A stretch of 35,977 bases of DNA from Chloroflexota bacterium. Lineage in GTDB: Bacteria; Chloroflexota; Limnocylindria; Limnocylindrales; CSP1-4. The stretch is taken from NCBI GenBank assembly GCA_003158295.1, contig PMIP01000064.1, positions 425 through 36,401 on the forward strand. Reading direction: 5' to 3'. The notes under the pieces are model-generated. The model saw nothing but the letters and a program-made list of their open reading frames with translations. It did not search any database and was not told the origin of the DNA. The position numbers and the translations under genes are program-made. Positions 9,243-17,823 of the stretch are shown here, piece by piece (position 1 is the first letter of the stretch; each line of letters opens with the position of its first letter).

Positions 9243-10421
9243 TTAACAGATCAACCACACGCCATGGTTCTTGTTCCATGAACCGCCAAGGTATCCGGTC
9301 GACACCGACAGAAATCCGAACCCAGCGGTCACCGAGATCGCCTGTGAGAAGTTGTTCCACGTGTGAGTGTAGTTGAAGTACACGTTGAACTTGACTCCGT
9401 AAGAGCTGGACGATTTCGGACGAATGTCCACCTCGAGGATGTTCGCCTTCGAGCAATGCGAAGGCTCTTGCGAGTAAGCCCCAGACCAAGCCCTTCCTGT
9501 CGTCGAATCCATGGTCATCGGGCCGCCGATGCAATAGTTGGAGCTTGCTGGCAGATCGGGCGACCACGCCACGCCGGCCTGATACATGACAGCTGGGTCG
9601 AACTCGCCATCCATGGCGTCGCGGTCGCCCGAGTCGGCCCCCAACGGGCTGGCCCCGCCCGTCCAGGTGCCATACGTCATGAGGTACGCGTTGTGGTACC
9701 CAGTCTGGCCACTTAGGTTGTACCAGTAAACGCCCCACGAGAAAGCCAGATCACCGTAGTTCTGGTAGCCCGAATAGAACGTTGGGTATCCGTTGAAATG
9801 GTACTGCACGATGCTCGCGGCATCCGCCCGACCCACAAGGCCCAACTGCTCCAATAGCCCGACACTGGCCGGCGAGGGCCCTGCATTCTCCTGCGCTCGC
9901 GCATGTGCGGCCTGGTCAACGGCCGTCAACGTGTCGAAGTAGGCCTTGGGTGGATGCACCGAGAGCTTCGTGCTGTTTGTCGCCACGCCATTCGCGGTTC
10001 CCGCAGCGGATGCGATCGTCTGCCGAGTCAACTCGGCATCCTGAGCATGGCCAGCTGTGTCGAAGGTCCGCCTCGTCTGAACCTTGACGGCTTTGTTGCC
10101 CGAGTAGGTGACGTCCGTGATCACGCCACTGGTTGGGTCCGTCCACTCCGATCCGATCGACCCGACCACAGCACCCCGGCTTTCCATCTGGGTGACCATC
10201 GCGTTCATGTAGTCCCCGAGCGACTGACTGTCGCCCTGGGCCACTACCTGAGGCATCCCCGGATCATTTGAATTCGCGCTTTGTTGGGGCGCGGATGCAG
10301 CGACCGGCTGACTGGATCCGAAGACTACTGCCGCCGCGATCGCGAAGGCCGCCGTTCCGCCGAACAGTCGGCTGCGCAGTCTGATTCCGCTGCGGACACA
10401 GTACGGTTCTTGGCTGAACAC
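9243..10421 (-). CDS. Secreted hypothetical protein, aromatic/Gly-rich C-terminal domain
   Basis: GTG start at 10421 with AAGGAGG upstream; hydrophobic segment FGGTAAFAIAAAVVFGSSQPVAASA. C-terminal ~200 aa rich in Tyr/Trp/Gly. Track ORF extends to 10466. Confidence 0.75.
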   Translation of the reverse strand: MFSQEPYCVRSGIRLRSRLFGGTAAFAIAAAVVFGSSQPVAASAPQQSANSNDPGMPQVVAQGDSQSLGDYMNAMVTQMESRGAVVGSIGSEWTDPTSGVITDVTYSGNKAVKVQTRRTFDTAGHAQDAELTRQTIASAAGTANGVATNSTKLSVHPPKAYFDTLTAVDQAAHARAQENAGPSPASVGLLEQLGLVGRADAASIVQYHFNGYPTFYSGYQNYGDLAFSWGVYWYNLSGQTGYHNAYLMTYGTWTGGASPLGADSGDRDAMDGEFDPAVMYQAGVAWSPDLPASSNYCIGGPMTMDSTTGRAWSGAYSQEPSHCSKANILEVDIRPKSSSSYGVKFNVYFNYTHTWNNFSQAISVTAGFGFLSVSTGYLGGSWNKNHGVWLIC

Positions 10422-10512
10422 TAGGGTCCCTCCTTGCGACTCCGCGCACCCCTTCGGAGCACTCAAGAGAGACTAGACTCAAGGTATCAAGGCTGGGAAT
10501 ACGGGTGTTGAC

Positions 10513-10770
10513 CTAAAGGATGGGAACTCTTGGCGCCCAGAACAGGCATGCGGCGTCGACCTCCGGCTCCCCTCTGAGTCGCCGCGACAGGACGCTCAAA
10601 CCCTCCCGCGTCCTCCGCTGCGTCACGAACAGGACGGCGAAGATGATGGCGTCGATGGCAAACCCATACATGATCGGCCGTACTCGGGCTGCCCAGCGAT
10701 CTCTCCGTCGTCGTCGGCTGCCTTTGGCCCGGCGCTCAGTGCCGACCTCAAACTTGCCGTTCGCCGCCAT
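10513..10770 (-). CDS. Small single-pass membrane protein (85 aa)
   Basis: ATG with GGAG about 6 nt upstream; KGSRRRRRDRWAARVRPIMYGFAIDAIIFAVLFVTQRRTREGL (basic stretch plus TM helix). Confidence 0.5.
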   Translation of the reverse strand: MAANGKFEVGTERRAKGSRRRRRDRWAARVRPIMYGFAIDAIIFAVLFVTQRRTREGLSVLSRRLRGEPEVDAACLFWAPRVPIL

Positions 10771-10840
10771 GCTTCTCCATCACCTCTCGGGTTGCGGGCC
10801 GCCGTTGGCAATCGCGGCCCGCCCGGCCAGCTCCGCTTCG

Positions 10841-11515
10841 TCAGATCTCGTCGAGCCATCGCATGAACTGACTCGCCAGACCCAAGAGCTCGATGGCTGA
10901 GGGGCCATCAATCCCTTCGAGTTCATGCGCCCCGAGGTTGCGGACGGCCTGTGCGGCTCCCAGCAGCATTAGCCGGCGCCCGTCGTGCTCGTCACGGCCG
11001 AGTTTGCCTTTTCGCTTCGTCAGACTGCAAATTGGGGATTCGCCGCCGAACACCGCGCCAATTAGCCTAGTTCCGCTCTCGTCCGTGCCGCTTGCCTCCC
11101 GGATGCGCACTTCAACGGCCTTGTGCGCCTCGAAGACCGCTTGAGCAAAGTGACCATCGGCATAGAGAGCACTCGCCACTTCGGACACGCGCGGGTGGAA
11201 TTCGCCAATCGCGAGTGCCTTCGGCTTAGCAACCGCCGGTTTCGGCGGCAATCCCCATGTAACCTCGATGTGGCTGAGCGGGCCGTGCCCCTGGAAGATC
11301 TCCACTCGTTCCACGGAGCGCCGGAGGACATCCATGCCGGGGCGAGGGTCAGGCTCCTCGACAACGTCGCCAGCCTCGATCGGGACATTGAGCGGAAAGA
11401 AGCCCTGGCGTCCCTGAACCTGACCTTCGATCGCAAGTCGTCGCTCGTTGGCAGTTCCTTCGCCTTTGACGAGCGTTACCTTTCGCGTACCAGGCAAGCC
11501 TCGGAGAAACCCCAT
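10841..11515 (-). CDS. TIGR02391 (Ymh-like) family protein, HEPN-type C-terminal domain with Rx4H motif
   Basis: ATG 11515 preceded by GGGAGGT. HPRVSEVASALYADGHFAQAVFEAHKAVEVRIREASG...GAAQAVRNLGAHE matches the TIGR02391 pattern by eye; RNLGAH gives Rx4H. Additional ~85-aa N-terminal domain. Confidence 0.72.
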   Translation of the reverse strand: MGFLRGLPGTRKVTLVKGEGTANERRLAIEGQVQGRQGFFPLNVPIEAGDVVEEPDPRPGMDVLRRSVERVEIFQGHGPLSHIEVTWGLPPKPAVAKPKALAIGEFHPRVSEVASALYADGHFAQAVFEAHKAVEVRIREASGTDESGTRLIGAVFGGESPICSLTKRKGKLGRDEHDGRRLMLLGAAQAVRNLGAHELEGIDGPSAIELLGLASQFMRWLDEI

Positions 11516-11688
11516 CGCGGTCGGACCTCCCTGTCTACCGATCGAGGGTAGCACGCGTGTTCGATGGATCTACCATTCGGTCGTGGCCGTGCGTGGTGAC
11601 ACCTGACGGGCCTCCGGCAGCTCGTTGCGACACGCAGTCTCTATCCGCGCATGGTGCCTCTGCTGCGCCAACGGGCGCCGAAGCGAGG

Positions 11689-12042
11689 CTACATGGGGGC
11701 GGACCGCGTGCCCTTCGAAACGTAGTCGAAGAAACGCTCGGTGACTCCACCCGCCGTCCATGCCGCCCGCAGGCGGGTGCGCCGCTCGACCCGGCGGAGG
11801 GCAGACAGCAGTGACCGGTTCAGGTCCCGGGCGGACTCACCGGAGAGCATTGCCACCACATGGAAGCCGCCGGCGATTGGGGTTACCTCCCCGTCGACGA
11901 GCCGCCGCAGCACGGGTTCGATCGCCGCCAGGTCGGCCGACGTCACGTCGGCCACAAGGTCGAAGCCGTGAGCGCTCACCGTGTCATTGTCCACCCTGTC
12001 CGAGCCCATAGGGGCCAGCGTGACGAGATGGGCCATCTCCAC
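11689..12042 (-). CDS. Hypothetical protein (117 aa)
   Basis: Coherent frame MEMAHLVTLAPMGSDRVDNDTVSAHGFDLVADVTSADLAAIEPVLRRLVDGEVTPIAGGFHVVAMLSGESARDLNRSLLSALRRVERRTRLRAAWTAGG... Confidence 0.55.
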   Translation of the reverse strand: MEMAHLVTLAPMGSDRVDNDTVSAHGFDLVADVTSADLAAIEPVLRRLVDGEVTPIAGGFHVVAMLSGESARDLNRSLLSALRRVERRTRLRAAWTAGGVTERFFDYVSKGTRSAPM

Positions 12043-12196
12043 GCTGAGATCGATTCAGGCGTCGCCTGCCCGAGCGGGTAGTCTGAGCTGGTCGTGATAA
12101 CTTGATCGCAATGTCGGCGTTCTACTGGTTCGGGTGCCTGTCGCCCCGAAGTCGCCCACCCTCAGCCGGCCTCATAAGGGACAAGGGGAGGTCTGA

Positions 12197-12988
12197 ATGG
12201 TTCGGTTTGTTCAAAGGCAAACGCGTGGCCTGCTCGTCTTGCTGGCGGCCGTGGCGATTGCCCTGAGCGCCTGCGGCGGCAGTTCCGCCACGCTGGCGCC
12301 GGGGAGCAGCAACAACGGCGACAACGCCGCCTCGGCCAACGCCGGCGGCAACGGCGGCGGCTCAGGTCTCAGTGGAGCAGCAAGCGCCTTCTCCGCGATC
12401 GAAAGCTACAAGTTCAGCATGACTCTCGCGGGCGGTGACCTCGGTTCAACCCTCTCGATGCTGGGTGGCCCGTCGGCTTCGGGCAATGCTGCCTTCACAT
12501 ACAACGGAACCGTGACAGTCAAGCCCGAGAAGGCCGCCGACGTCAGCATGGCCGGCTTCCACATCATCGAGATCGGCGGCTACGACTATCTCGACATGGG
12601 CGGCACCGGGAGCTTCGTGAAGACTGCGGTCGTGGGCACCGGCATGACCGACTCGCTCTCGCCAGCCGCTATGTTCTCGAACGCCATCGACCCTTCCGTC
12701 ATCAGCGGCTACAACAAGGTCGGGTCGGAGACCAAGAACGGCGTGACCAGCGATCACTATCAGGCCTCAGCCTCGGCTCTGGCTGCGTACGGGATGATGC
12801 TGAACGTCACGGGCGCCACGTGGACCGCCGACGTCTGGATCGCCCAGAACGGCGGCTACCCTGTCAGCCTGTCGATCCTGGCCAAGGCCAGCGACAGCAG
12901 CGTCGTCTACCAGATCCTCTTCGACATCACCAACGTCAACGACCCCGCTAACAAGGTGACTGCCCCGACCAAGGTGACCGGCGGCTAG
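12197..12988 (+). CDS. Lipoprotein, LppX/LprAFG-like
   Basis: Signal peptide plus lipobox VAIALSACGGSS; later pattern FSAIESYKFSMTLAGG...VKTAVVGTGM...GVTSDHYQASASALAAYG...WTADVWIAQNGGYPVSLSI. Confidence 0.8.
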   Translation: MVRFVQRQTRGLLVLLAAVAIALSACGGSSATLAPGSSNNGDNAASANAGGNGGGSGLSGAASAFSAIESYKFSMTLAGGDLGSTLSMLGGPSASGNAAFTYNGTVTVKPEKAADVSMAGFHIIEIGGYDYLDMGGTGSFVKTAVVGTGMTDSLSPAAMFSNAIDPSVISGYNKVGSETKNGVTSDHYQASASALAAYGMMLNVTGATWTADVWIAQNGGYPVSLSILAKASDSSVVYQILFDITNVNDPANKVTAPTKVTGG

Positions 12989-13041
12989 GTCTGCCAGCTC
13001 GAACCTGCGGCGTACCGACTGGGACGATGCGTCTGCTCCAA

Positions 13042-13063
13042 CACGACGTGGTCATAGCGTCGG
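13042..13063 (+). repeat. Diverged copy of the dispersed motif (CACGACGTGGTCATAGCGTCGG)
   Basis: 17/22 to 14481-14502; 15/16 to CACGACGTGGTCATCG at 754-769. Confidence 0.35.
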
Positions 13064-13181
13064 CAACGGGGGCCGGTGCGCCCGCTTCCAACTGCCGGGC
13101 TCTAGTCGGCTGCCAACACACGCAACCACTCGCTGATTTCGGGGTCGATCTCGCCAACGGACATGCATTCGGCGATAGCTG

Positions 13182-13226
13182 CCCCGACGCAGCCGCTCGA
13201 CTGGCCGGCACCGGGCCGGGATCGTC
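13182..13226 (+). repeat. 45-bp direct repeat, copy A
   Basis: CCCCGACGCAGCCGCTCGACTGGCCGGCACCGGGCCGGGATCGTC; identical to copy B except for two single-base indels. Confidence 0.85.
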
Positions 13227-13366
13227 GGCAACCAGCGGGGCGGGCCAAGGGCGAGGCTAGCGGGAGCCGCTCAGCTACGGCTTGCCCTTGACGCGAAGGG
13301 CGGCCAAGGAGGAAGCCCCGCCATCCGCCCCCGTCCGCCCATGTCCGAGCACCATAGGCTGTCAGA

Positions 13367-13924
13367 TCAGGCGTCAACCCGTGGGCGGGGGCTACCCTTG
13401 ATAACCGGTTCGTAGCGACAGTTGCAGTAGGTGTTCCGGCACTCCCTCAGGGGAAGCTCTGGAGCCTTCGCCGGCTCGAAGACCGTCTTGCTGAGTGATC
13501 GGCACGGGCCGCATGGGCCGCTTCCCCAAACCACCACGCGCACACCAAGGCCAAGCGCAGCGTACCGGGCCATCCAGACACGCCGAAGCCGGCGGATGGC
13601 CTCGGGATCCCACCGCCCGCCCGCCTCTGACCACCCGCGGGTGAGGGCCCAGTGGTCGTCCATCTCCTTGCGCAGCGGGCCGGCATCCTCCTCTCGAAGC
13701 AGGTACACGACGTAGTCGTCACCCCGAATCCGAACGATGGGCTGCTGGCATGAAGGGCACTTCATACTCCTGAGCGGGAGCTTGACCAGACGTGACGAGC
13801 AGTGCGGGCAAGTGTTGCGCGCATAGATGGCACCCTTGGCCTCGGTCGCCTCGCCCAAGAGCGGTGCCCAAGCACGAGCCGCGGCGCCCGGCAGCCGTGC
13901 CGCGAAGTTCTTTAGAGACGGCAT
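13367..13924 (-). CDS. Zinc-ribbon-containing hypothetical protein (185 aa)
   Basis: ARNTCPHCSSRLVKLPLRSMKCPSCQQPIVRI plus a second Cys cluster (GPCGPCRSLS, CRNTYCNCRYEP); AGGAGGC before ATG. Confidence 0.7.
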   Translation of the reverse strand: MPSLKNFAARLPGAAARAWAPLLGEATEAKGAIYARNTCPHCSSRLVKLPLRSMKCPSCQQPIVRIRGDDYVVYLLREEDAGPLRKEMDDHWALTRGWSEAGGRWDPEAIRRLRRVWMARYAALGLGVRVVVWGSGPCGPCRSLSKTVFEPAKAPELPLRECRNTYCNCRYEPVIKGSPRPRVDA

Positions 13925-14030
13925 CGCGCCTCCTACTTGCAGCTATGACGGGCCGCCTGATTGGCGTCCACGTCGCGCATAGTAGTCTCGCGTCGAACCG
14001 CCCAGCCGCCCACTGCCAGAGGTATCGCCC

Positions 14031-14366
14031 GTGCAAATCGAGGTCACCAGTCGCGACATGCTCTACATGCGGAGGCTGCTCGCCGGGAACAGCTACTCAC
14101 AAGGGATGGAGATCCCGGGCCCTCCAGGGACGACACTCCGCTACGAGGGCGCCATCGAGTCCCGGGGCGTCGACATCCCGGCGGTGTACGCGTTCGTCAT
14201 GTCGGTGGCAAGCGGTGTCACGGCAGCCATCATCGCCGACTGGATACGTGACAAGTTCCGGGGGCGGGCCGAGAAGGTCACGATCAACCGCCGTGAGATC
14301 GACCTCGACGACGAGGGCCAGATACGTCGTGTCGTTGAGGAGGAAACCCAGATCCGCCCACAGTGA
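14031..14366 (+). CDS. Hypothetical protein (111 aa) with one TM-like helix and basic/acidic C-terminal strand region
   Basis: MQIEVTSRDMLYMRRLL...VYAFVMSVASGVTAAIIADWIRDKFRGRAEKVTINRREIDLDDEGQIRRVVEEETQ. Confidence 0.6.
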   Translation: MQIEVTSRDMLYMRRLLAGNSYSQGMEIPGPPGTTLRYEGAIESRGVDIPAVYAFVMSVASGVTAAIIADWIRDKFRGRAEKVTINRREIDLDDEGQIRRVVEEETQIRPQ

Positions 14367-14382
14367 CTGTCGGACCGCGGGC

Positions 14383-14429
14383 CCCCGACGCAGCCGCTCG
14401 AGCTGGCCGGCACCGGGCTCGGGATCGTC
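14383..14429 (+). repeat. 45-bp direct repeat, copy B
   Basis: CCCCGACGCAGCCGCTCGAGCTGGCCGGCACCGGGCTCGGGATCGTC; compare copy A at 13182-13226. Confidence 0.85.
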
Positions 14430-14480
14430 CGCGCAGACTCTCTTGCGGCAAGGCTGTCCCGACACTGCATCGGGCGTGCA

Positions 14481-14502
14481 CACGATCAAGCCATAGCGTC
14501 GG
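14481..14502 (+). repeat. Copy 2 of dispersed 22-bp motif CACGATCAAGCCATAGcGTCGG
   Basis: 21/22 to 2430-2451. Confidence 0.6.
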
Positions 14503-14674
14503 GTCAAAGGCAGTCAAGCTCGCTCCACGATCCGGCATGCTCGGTCGGAGCTTCTACTCCGCTCGGCGCATCGAAAACGCATTCCCAGCACTCGTTCCGG
14601 TCGAACAGTGCCGGGGCCGGCACGTGGCCCCTCCGCACGCGCCGGCCACCGAGCGCCTCATGGCGCCGCGAACG

Positions 14675-16150
14675 CTATGGCTGATATAGCTCGGCCGAGG
14701 AGAGTCCTTCAGTCGTCGTGGTTTTTGGCGCGGATAAAGTGGTGACTTGGCCGGCGATGAGGAGGACGCGACCGTCGGGCAGAAGTGTCGCGGTGTGGCC
14801 ATAGCGAGCAGTCGTCATCGAGCCGGTGGATTCGAAATGGCCGGACTTCGGGTCGTACAACTCGGCCGAAGCAAGCGTGCTCCAGGACACCACACTCCAA
14901 CCGCCGGACGTTGTCTCGTAGACGACGTGGGTTCCCCCCGCGACAAGGACCTGGCCATCGGGGAGCAGGGTTGCTGAATGTGATTGGCGGGCCAGGCTCA
15001 GCGACTCTGTCACGCTGAAAGTGCCAGTTGCGGGGTCGTACAGTTCCGCGGTGGCGACGTTCTGTCCCGACTGGTCGATGCCTCCGGCGATCAGCACGCG
15101 GCCGTCCGAAAGCAGAGTCGCGGTGTCGTAAAGGCGGCCGGACGTCATCGTCCCCGCCGTACCGAACGTCCCGGCAACAGGGTCGTACAACTCAGCCGAA
15201 GAGAGGGCCGGCCCGTCGCCGCCCACGCTTTCGCTGGCACCGCCGCTGACCAGAACGTGGCCGTCCGCGAGGAGGGTCGACGTCTGGCCGCGACGGCCAA
15301 CGCTCATCGAGCCTGTCTTGATGAACTTCCCTGTCTGGGGGTCATATAGCTCGGCCGAGCTGAGGTTATCCGGCCCGGTCATGGCCACCGGGTCGGTGCC
15401 CTGGGCTCCAGAACTCACATGGTATGCCAGGGCTATTGCCAGGGGAAAAGGCGGCATCCCACCGGTAATAAGCACGCGGCCGTCCGAAAGCAGAGTCGCG
15501 CTTTGGCCGTCGCGAGCGGCGGTCATGGAACCGGTGCTGCTGAACTTGCCGGTCGTCGGGTCATACAGCTCGGCCGAGGCAAGCACGGCCGTGCCGTTAC
15601 TGCCTCCGGCAATCAGCACTCGTCCGTCCCGGAGCAGCGTTGCGGTCGCCCCTCCGCGAGCGGTCGTCATGGCGCCGGTCCTGGCGAATGTCCCAGTCTT
15701 GGGGTCATACAGCTGCGGCGAAGTGGCGCTTTGGCCAATGATGAGGACGTGCCCGTCTAGAAGCATCGTGGCGACACTGCCGTCGCCGTCGATCATCGCG
15801 CCCGTCGGGATGAACCTACCGGCGATGGGGCTCAGCGCGGGAGTGACCGCAGGTCTGCCGGATGGCTCGGCCGACGCCATGGCAGACGCGGTCTCCGACG
15901 CCGACGCGCCCGGCACGGCCCCCTCAGTTCGGGTGCGCCACGCCGCGAAACCGGCACCGGCCACGACCGCCGCGACCAGCGCCGCTGCGATTCCGACAAG
16001 TGCCCATGGACGTATCCTGCGACTCCGGGCCGATCGAACCCGTGCTCGGGCCACTCGTTCCGCGGCGTCGTTGACTTCTACAGACAGGGCTTCGGCAACG
16101 AGGGCCTTTCGAAGCTCTTCCGCAAGTTGGTCATCAGTCATCTCAGGCAT
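14675..16150 (-). CDS. Anti-sigma-like N-terminus and TM helix fused to extracytoplasmic Kelch-type repeats
   Basis: MPEMTDDQLAEELRKALVAEALSVEVNDAAERVARARVRSARSRRIRPWALVGIAAALVAAVVAGAGFAAW, then seven TATLLxDGRVLIAGG / SAELYDP units. ATG overlaps the sigma-gene stop by 8 nt. Confidence 0.82.
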   Translation of the reverse strand: MPEMTDDQLAEELRKALVAEALSVEVNDAAERVARARVRSARSRRIRPWALVGIAAALVAAVVAGAGFAAWRTRTEGAVPGASASETASAMASAEPSGRPAVTPALSPIAGRFIPTGAMIDGDGSVATMLLDGHVLIIGQSATSPQLYDPKTGTFARTGAMTTARGGATATLLRDGRVLIAGGSNGTAVLASAELYDPTTGKFSSTGSMTAARDGQSATLLSDGRVLITGGMPPFPLAIALAYHVSSGAQGTDPVAMTGPDNLSSAELYDPQTGKFIKTGSMSVGRRGQTSTLLADGHVLVSGGASESVGGDGPALSSAELYDPVAGTFGTAGTMTSGRLYDTATLLSDGRVLIAGGIDQSGQNVATAELYDPATGTFSVTESLSLARQSHSATLLPDGQVLVAGGTHVVYETTSGGWSVVSWSTLASAELYDPKSGHFESTGSMTTARYGHTATLLPDGRVLLIAGQVTTLSAPKTTTTEGLSSAELYQP

Positions 16151-16700
16151 CTCGAAGCTCCTCGCGAAGCCGCCGCATCGCCAGCCGGAGCCGCGAGCGG
16201 ACAGTCTCAAGTGGCACACCGAGCATCTCGGCTACTTCCGCGACCGGGTAGGCGAGGTAGTGGTGGAGCACTACCACGGCGCTCTGGTCAGCTGGCAGGT
16301 GTTCGAAGGCGCGGACGACATCGAGCCGTTCGGTACGGCCCGGAGCGCTCGGACGGCGGCCGGCAGGCTCGATCTCCGCGACATGGAGTGGCGACCTCAA
16401 CAAGCGCCAGGGCGACGACCGCACTCGGAGCGCCTCGTGGACAACGATCCGGCGGAGCCAGAAGAGGGTGCTATCCGCAGACCGCACCTGAGCCCGGGAC
16501 CGCCAGGCCCGCTCCAGCGCGAGCTGGGTCGCGTCCTCCGCCTCGGCGAAATCATGAAGGATCAGGAACGCGAGCCGGATCAGGTCCGGATAGCGTTCCA
16601 CCATCAACTGTTCGAGCCAGCCCTCGGCCAGCACTTGCATAGGCGCGATCTCGATGGCCATCTGCACCCTCGGCCCATCCCTTGCGGTTTGATTCTTCAC
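16143..16700 (-). CDS. ECF-type RNA polymerase sigma factor
   Basis: YPDLIRLAFLILHDFAEAEDATQLALERAWRSRAQVRSADSTLFWLRRIVVHEALR (region 2) and VVRAFEHLPADQSAVVVLHHYLAYPVAEVAEMLGVPLETVRSRLRLAMRRLREEL (region 4). Confidence 0.9.
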   Translation of the reverse strand: MKNQTARDGPRVQMAIEIAPMQVLAEGWLEQLMVERYPDLIRLAFLILHDFAEAEDATQLALERAWRSRAQVRSADSTLFWLRRIVVHEALRVRSSPWRLLRSPLHVAEIEPAGRRPSAPGRTERLDVVRAFEHLPADQSAVVVLHHYLAYPVAEVAEMLGVPLETVRSRLRLAMRRLREELRDA

Positions 16701-17211
16701 TTCTCAAGACCGCTGAATGGGCGGGAACGGGTCAATGATCCGGCAAAGCCGGCCGATCTCAATGATGACCAGCCCTCGGCCGGCAGGTTTTGGTTGGACC
16801 TGGGTTGTGTGCGCGCTACCCATGATCGCCACCGCCTAGGCACGCGGCGTTCGGGGTCGCGCCGGCTTGCTCGTTGTCTCGGCCGCAAGTCCTGTCGCCC
16901 CGACCCACAAGGACCTGGTTTCGGAACGGGCGCGACAGGCACAACGGCGAGCTGCCGGCGGCCGTTTCAGAGCGCGGTTGCTCGCGACTTCGACGGCCAG
17001 TCTGTTATCTCGGCCTCTACTCCTCTCGCCGCGATGTCTCGCACGACCGGGTGATCGTGACGGTATCGCTGACCTTCCGCCGCGGCTCAGACAGGACCGT
17101 CGTTCGTGGCCGAGAGCGGGCTGGCCGGCTGGCGCCGTCGAATGATGGCCGCCGACCCCACGGGCGCCGGCGATGGCTGATCCGCGAGCGATCCAGCCCC
17201 ACTCCTCCGGG

Positions 17212-17823
17212 CTACAGGAGCTGGTTTGCCAGGGCCTCGATCTGAGCAAGCGACGCCGGCGTCGCGGTAGCGGTGATCGCCACGAGAGTTGTGCCCTTCG
17301 TTGCTACCACGCCCTCGTTGTCCTTCCCTCCGCTGAGCGACTGTGAGAAGGAGCGAGCCTGGTCGCCAACCCCGGACACGCTCGCGTAGGCCACCGGGAA
17401 CTTGCTGCTGAACTGCGAGATGGACGTCGGATCGATGTTGCTGATCAGCTCGATGATCACGTTGAGGCCGGTGCCGCTGTAGTCGCAGGCGAGGCCCGTC
17501 GCACCGGCCGGAAGCTGAGCTCCACCCCCACCTGCCACGCCGATTGGCTTGGAGACCGTGATCCCAAGGGCGGTGCCGACCGTCGCGGCAGTGGGGCAAC
17601 TGGCGGCTGCCTGGGTCGACGCGGGGCTCGAGAGCGCCGTGGCGGTGGCCGATGCGGGGGTGGCGGTGGCCGATGCGGGGGTGGCGGCGGGCGTGGATAC
17701 GGGGGCCGATGCGGGGGTGGCGGCGGGCGTCGCCGATGCGCCGCTCGAACCTCCGCAGGCGCTGAGGGTGACGACCAAGACAAGCATGATTACCGCCAAC
17801 CAGCGCGAGTTGCTGTGTGACAC
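17212..17823 (-). CDS. Lipoprotein with Ala/Thr/Pro-rich spacer
   Basis: GTG 17823 with AAGGAGAC upstream; WLAVIMLVLVVTLSACGGSSGAS lipobox; SATPAATPASAPVSTPAATPASATATPASATATA spacer. Track ORF extends to 17967. Confidence 0.8.
   Translation of the reverse strand: MSHSNSRWLAVIMLVLVVTLSACGGSSGASATPAATPASAPVSTPAATPASATATPASATATALSSPASTQAAASCPTAATVGTALGITVSKPIGVAGGGGAQLPAGATGLACDYSGTGLNVIIELISNIDPTSISQFSSKFPVAYASVSGVGDQARSFSQSLSGGKDNEGVVATKGTTLVAITATATPASLAQIEALANQLL
17641..17740 (-). repeat. In-frame tandem repeat encoding the Ala/Thr/Pro spacer
   Basis: + strand: ggtggccgatgcgggggtggc repeated, then gatgcgggggtggcggcgggcgt variants. Confidence 0.75.

Noticed and set aside
14675-15800. Internal DNA repeats in this region as a repeat array
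   Set aside because: Explained by Kelch-type protein repeats (SAELYDP / TLLxDGRVLIAGG).
15318-17054. 578-aa + strand ORF
   Set aside because: Antisense to the Kelch and sigma genes; no domain-like segments.
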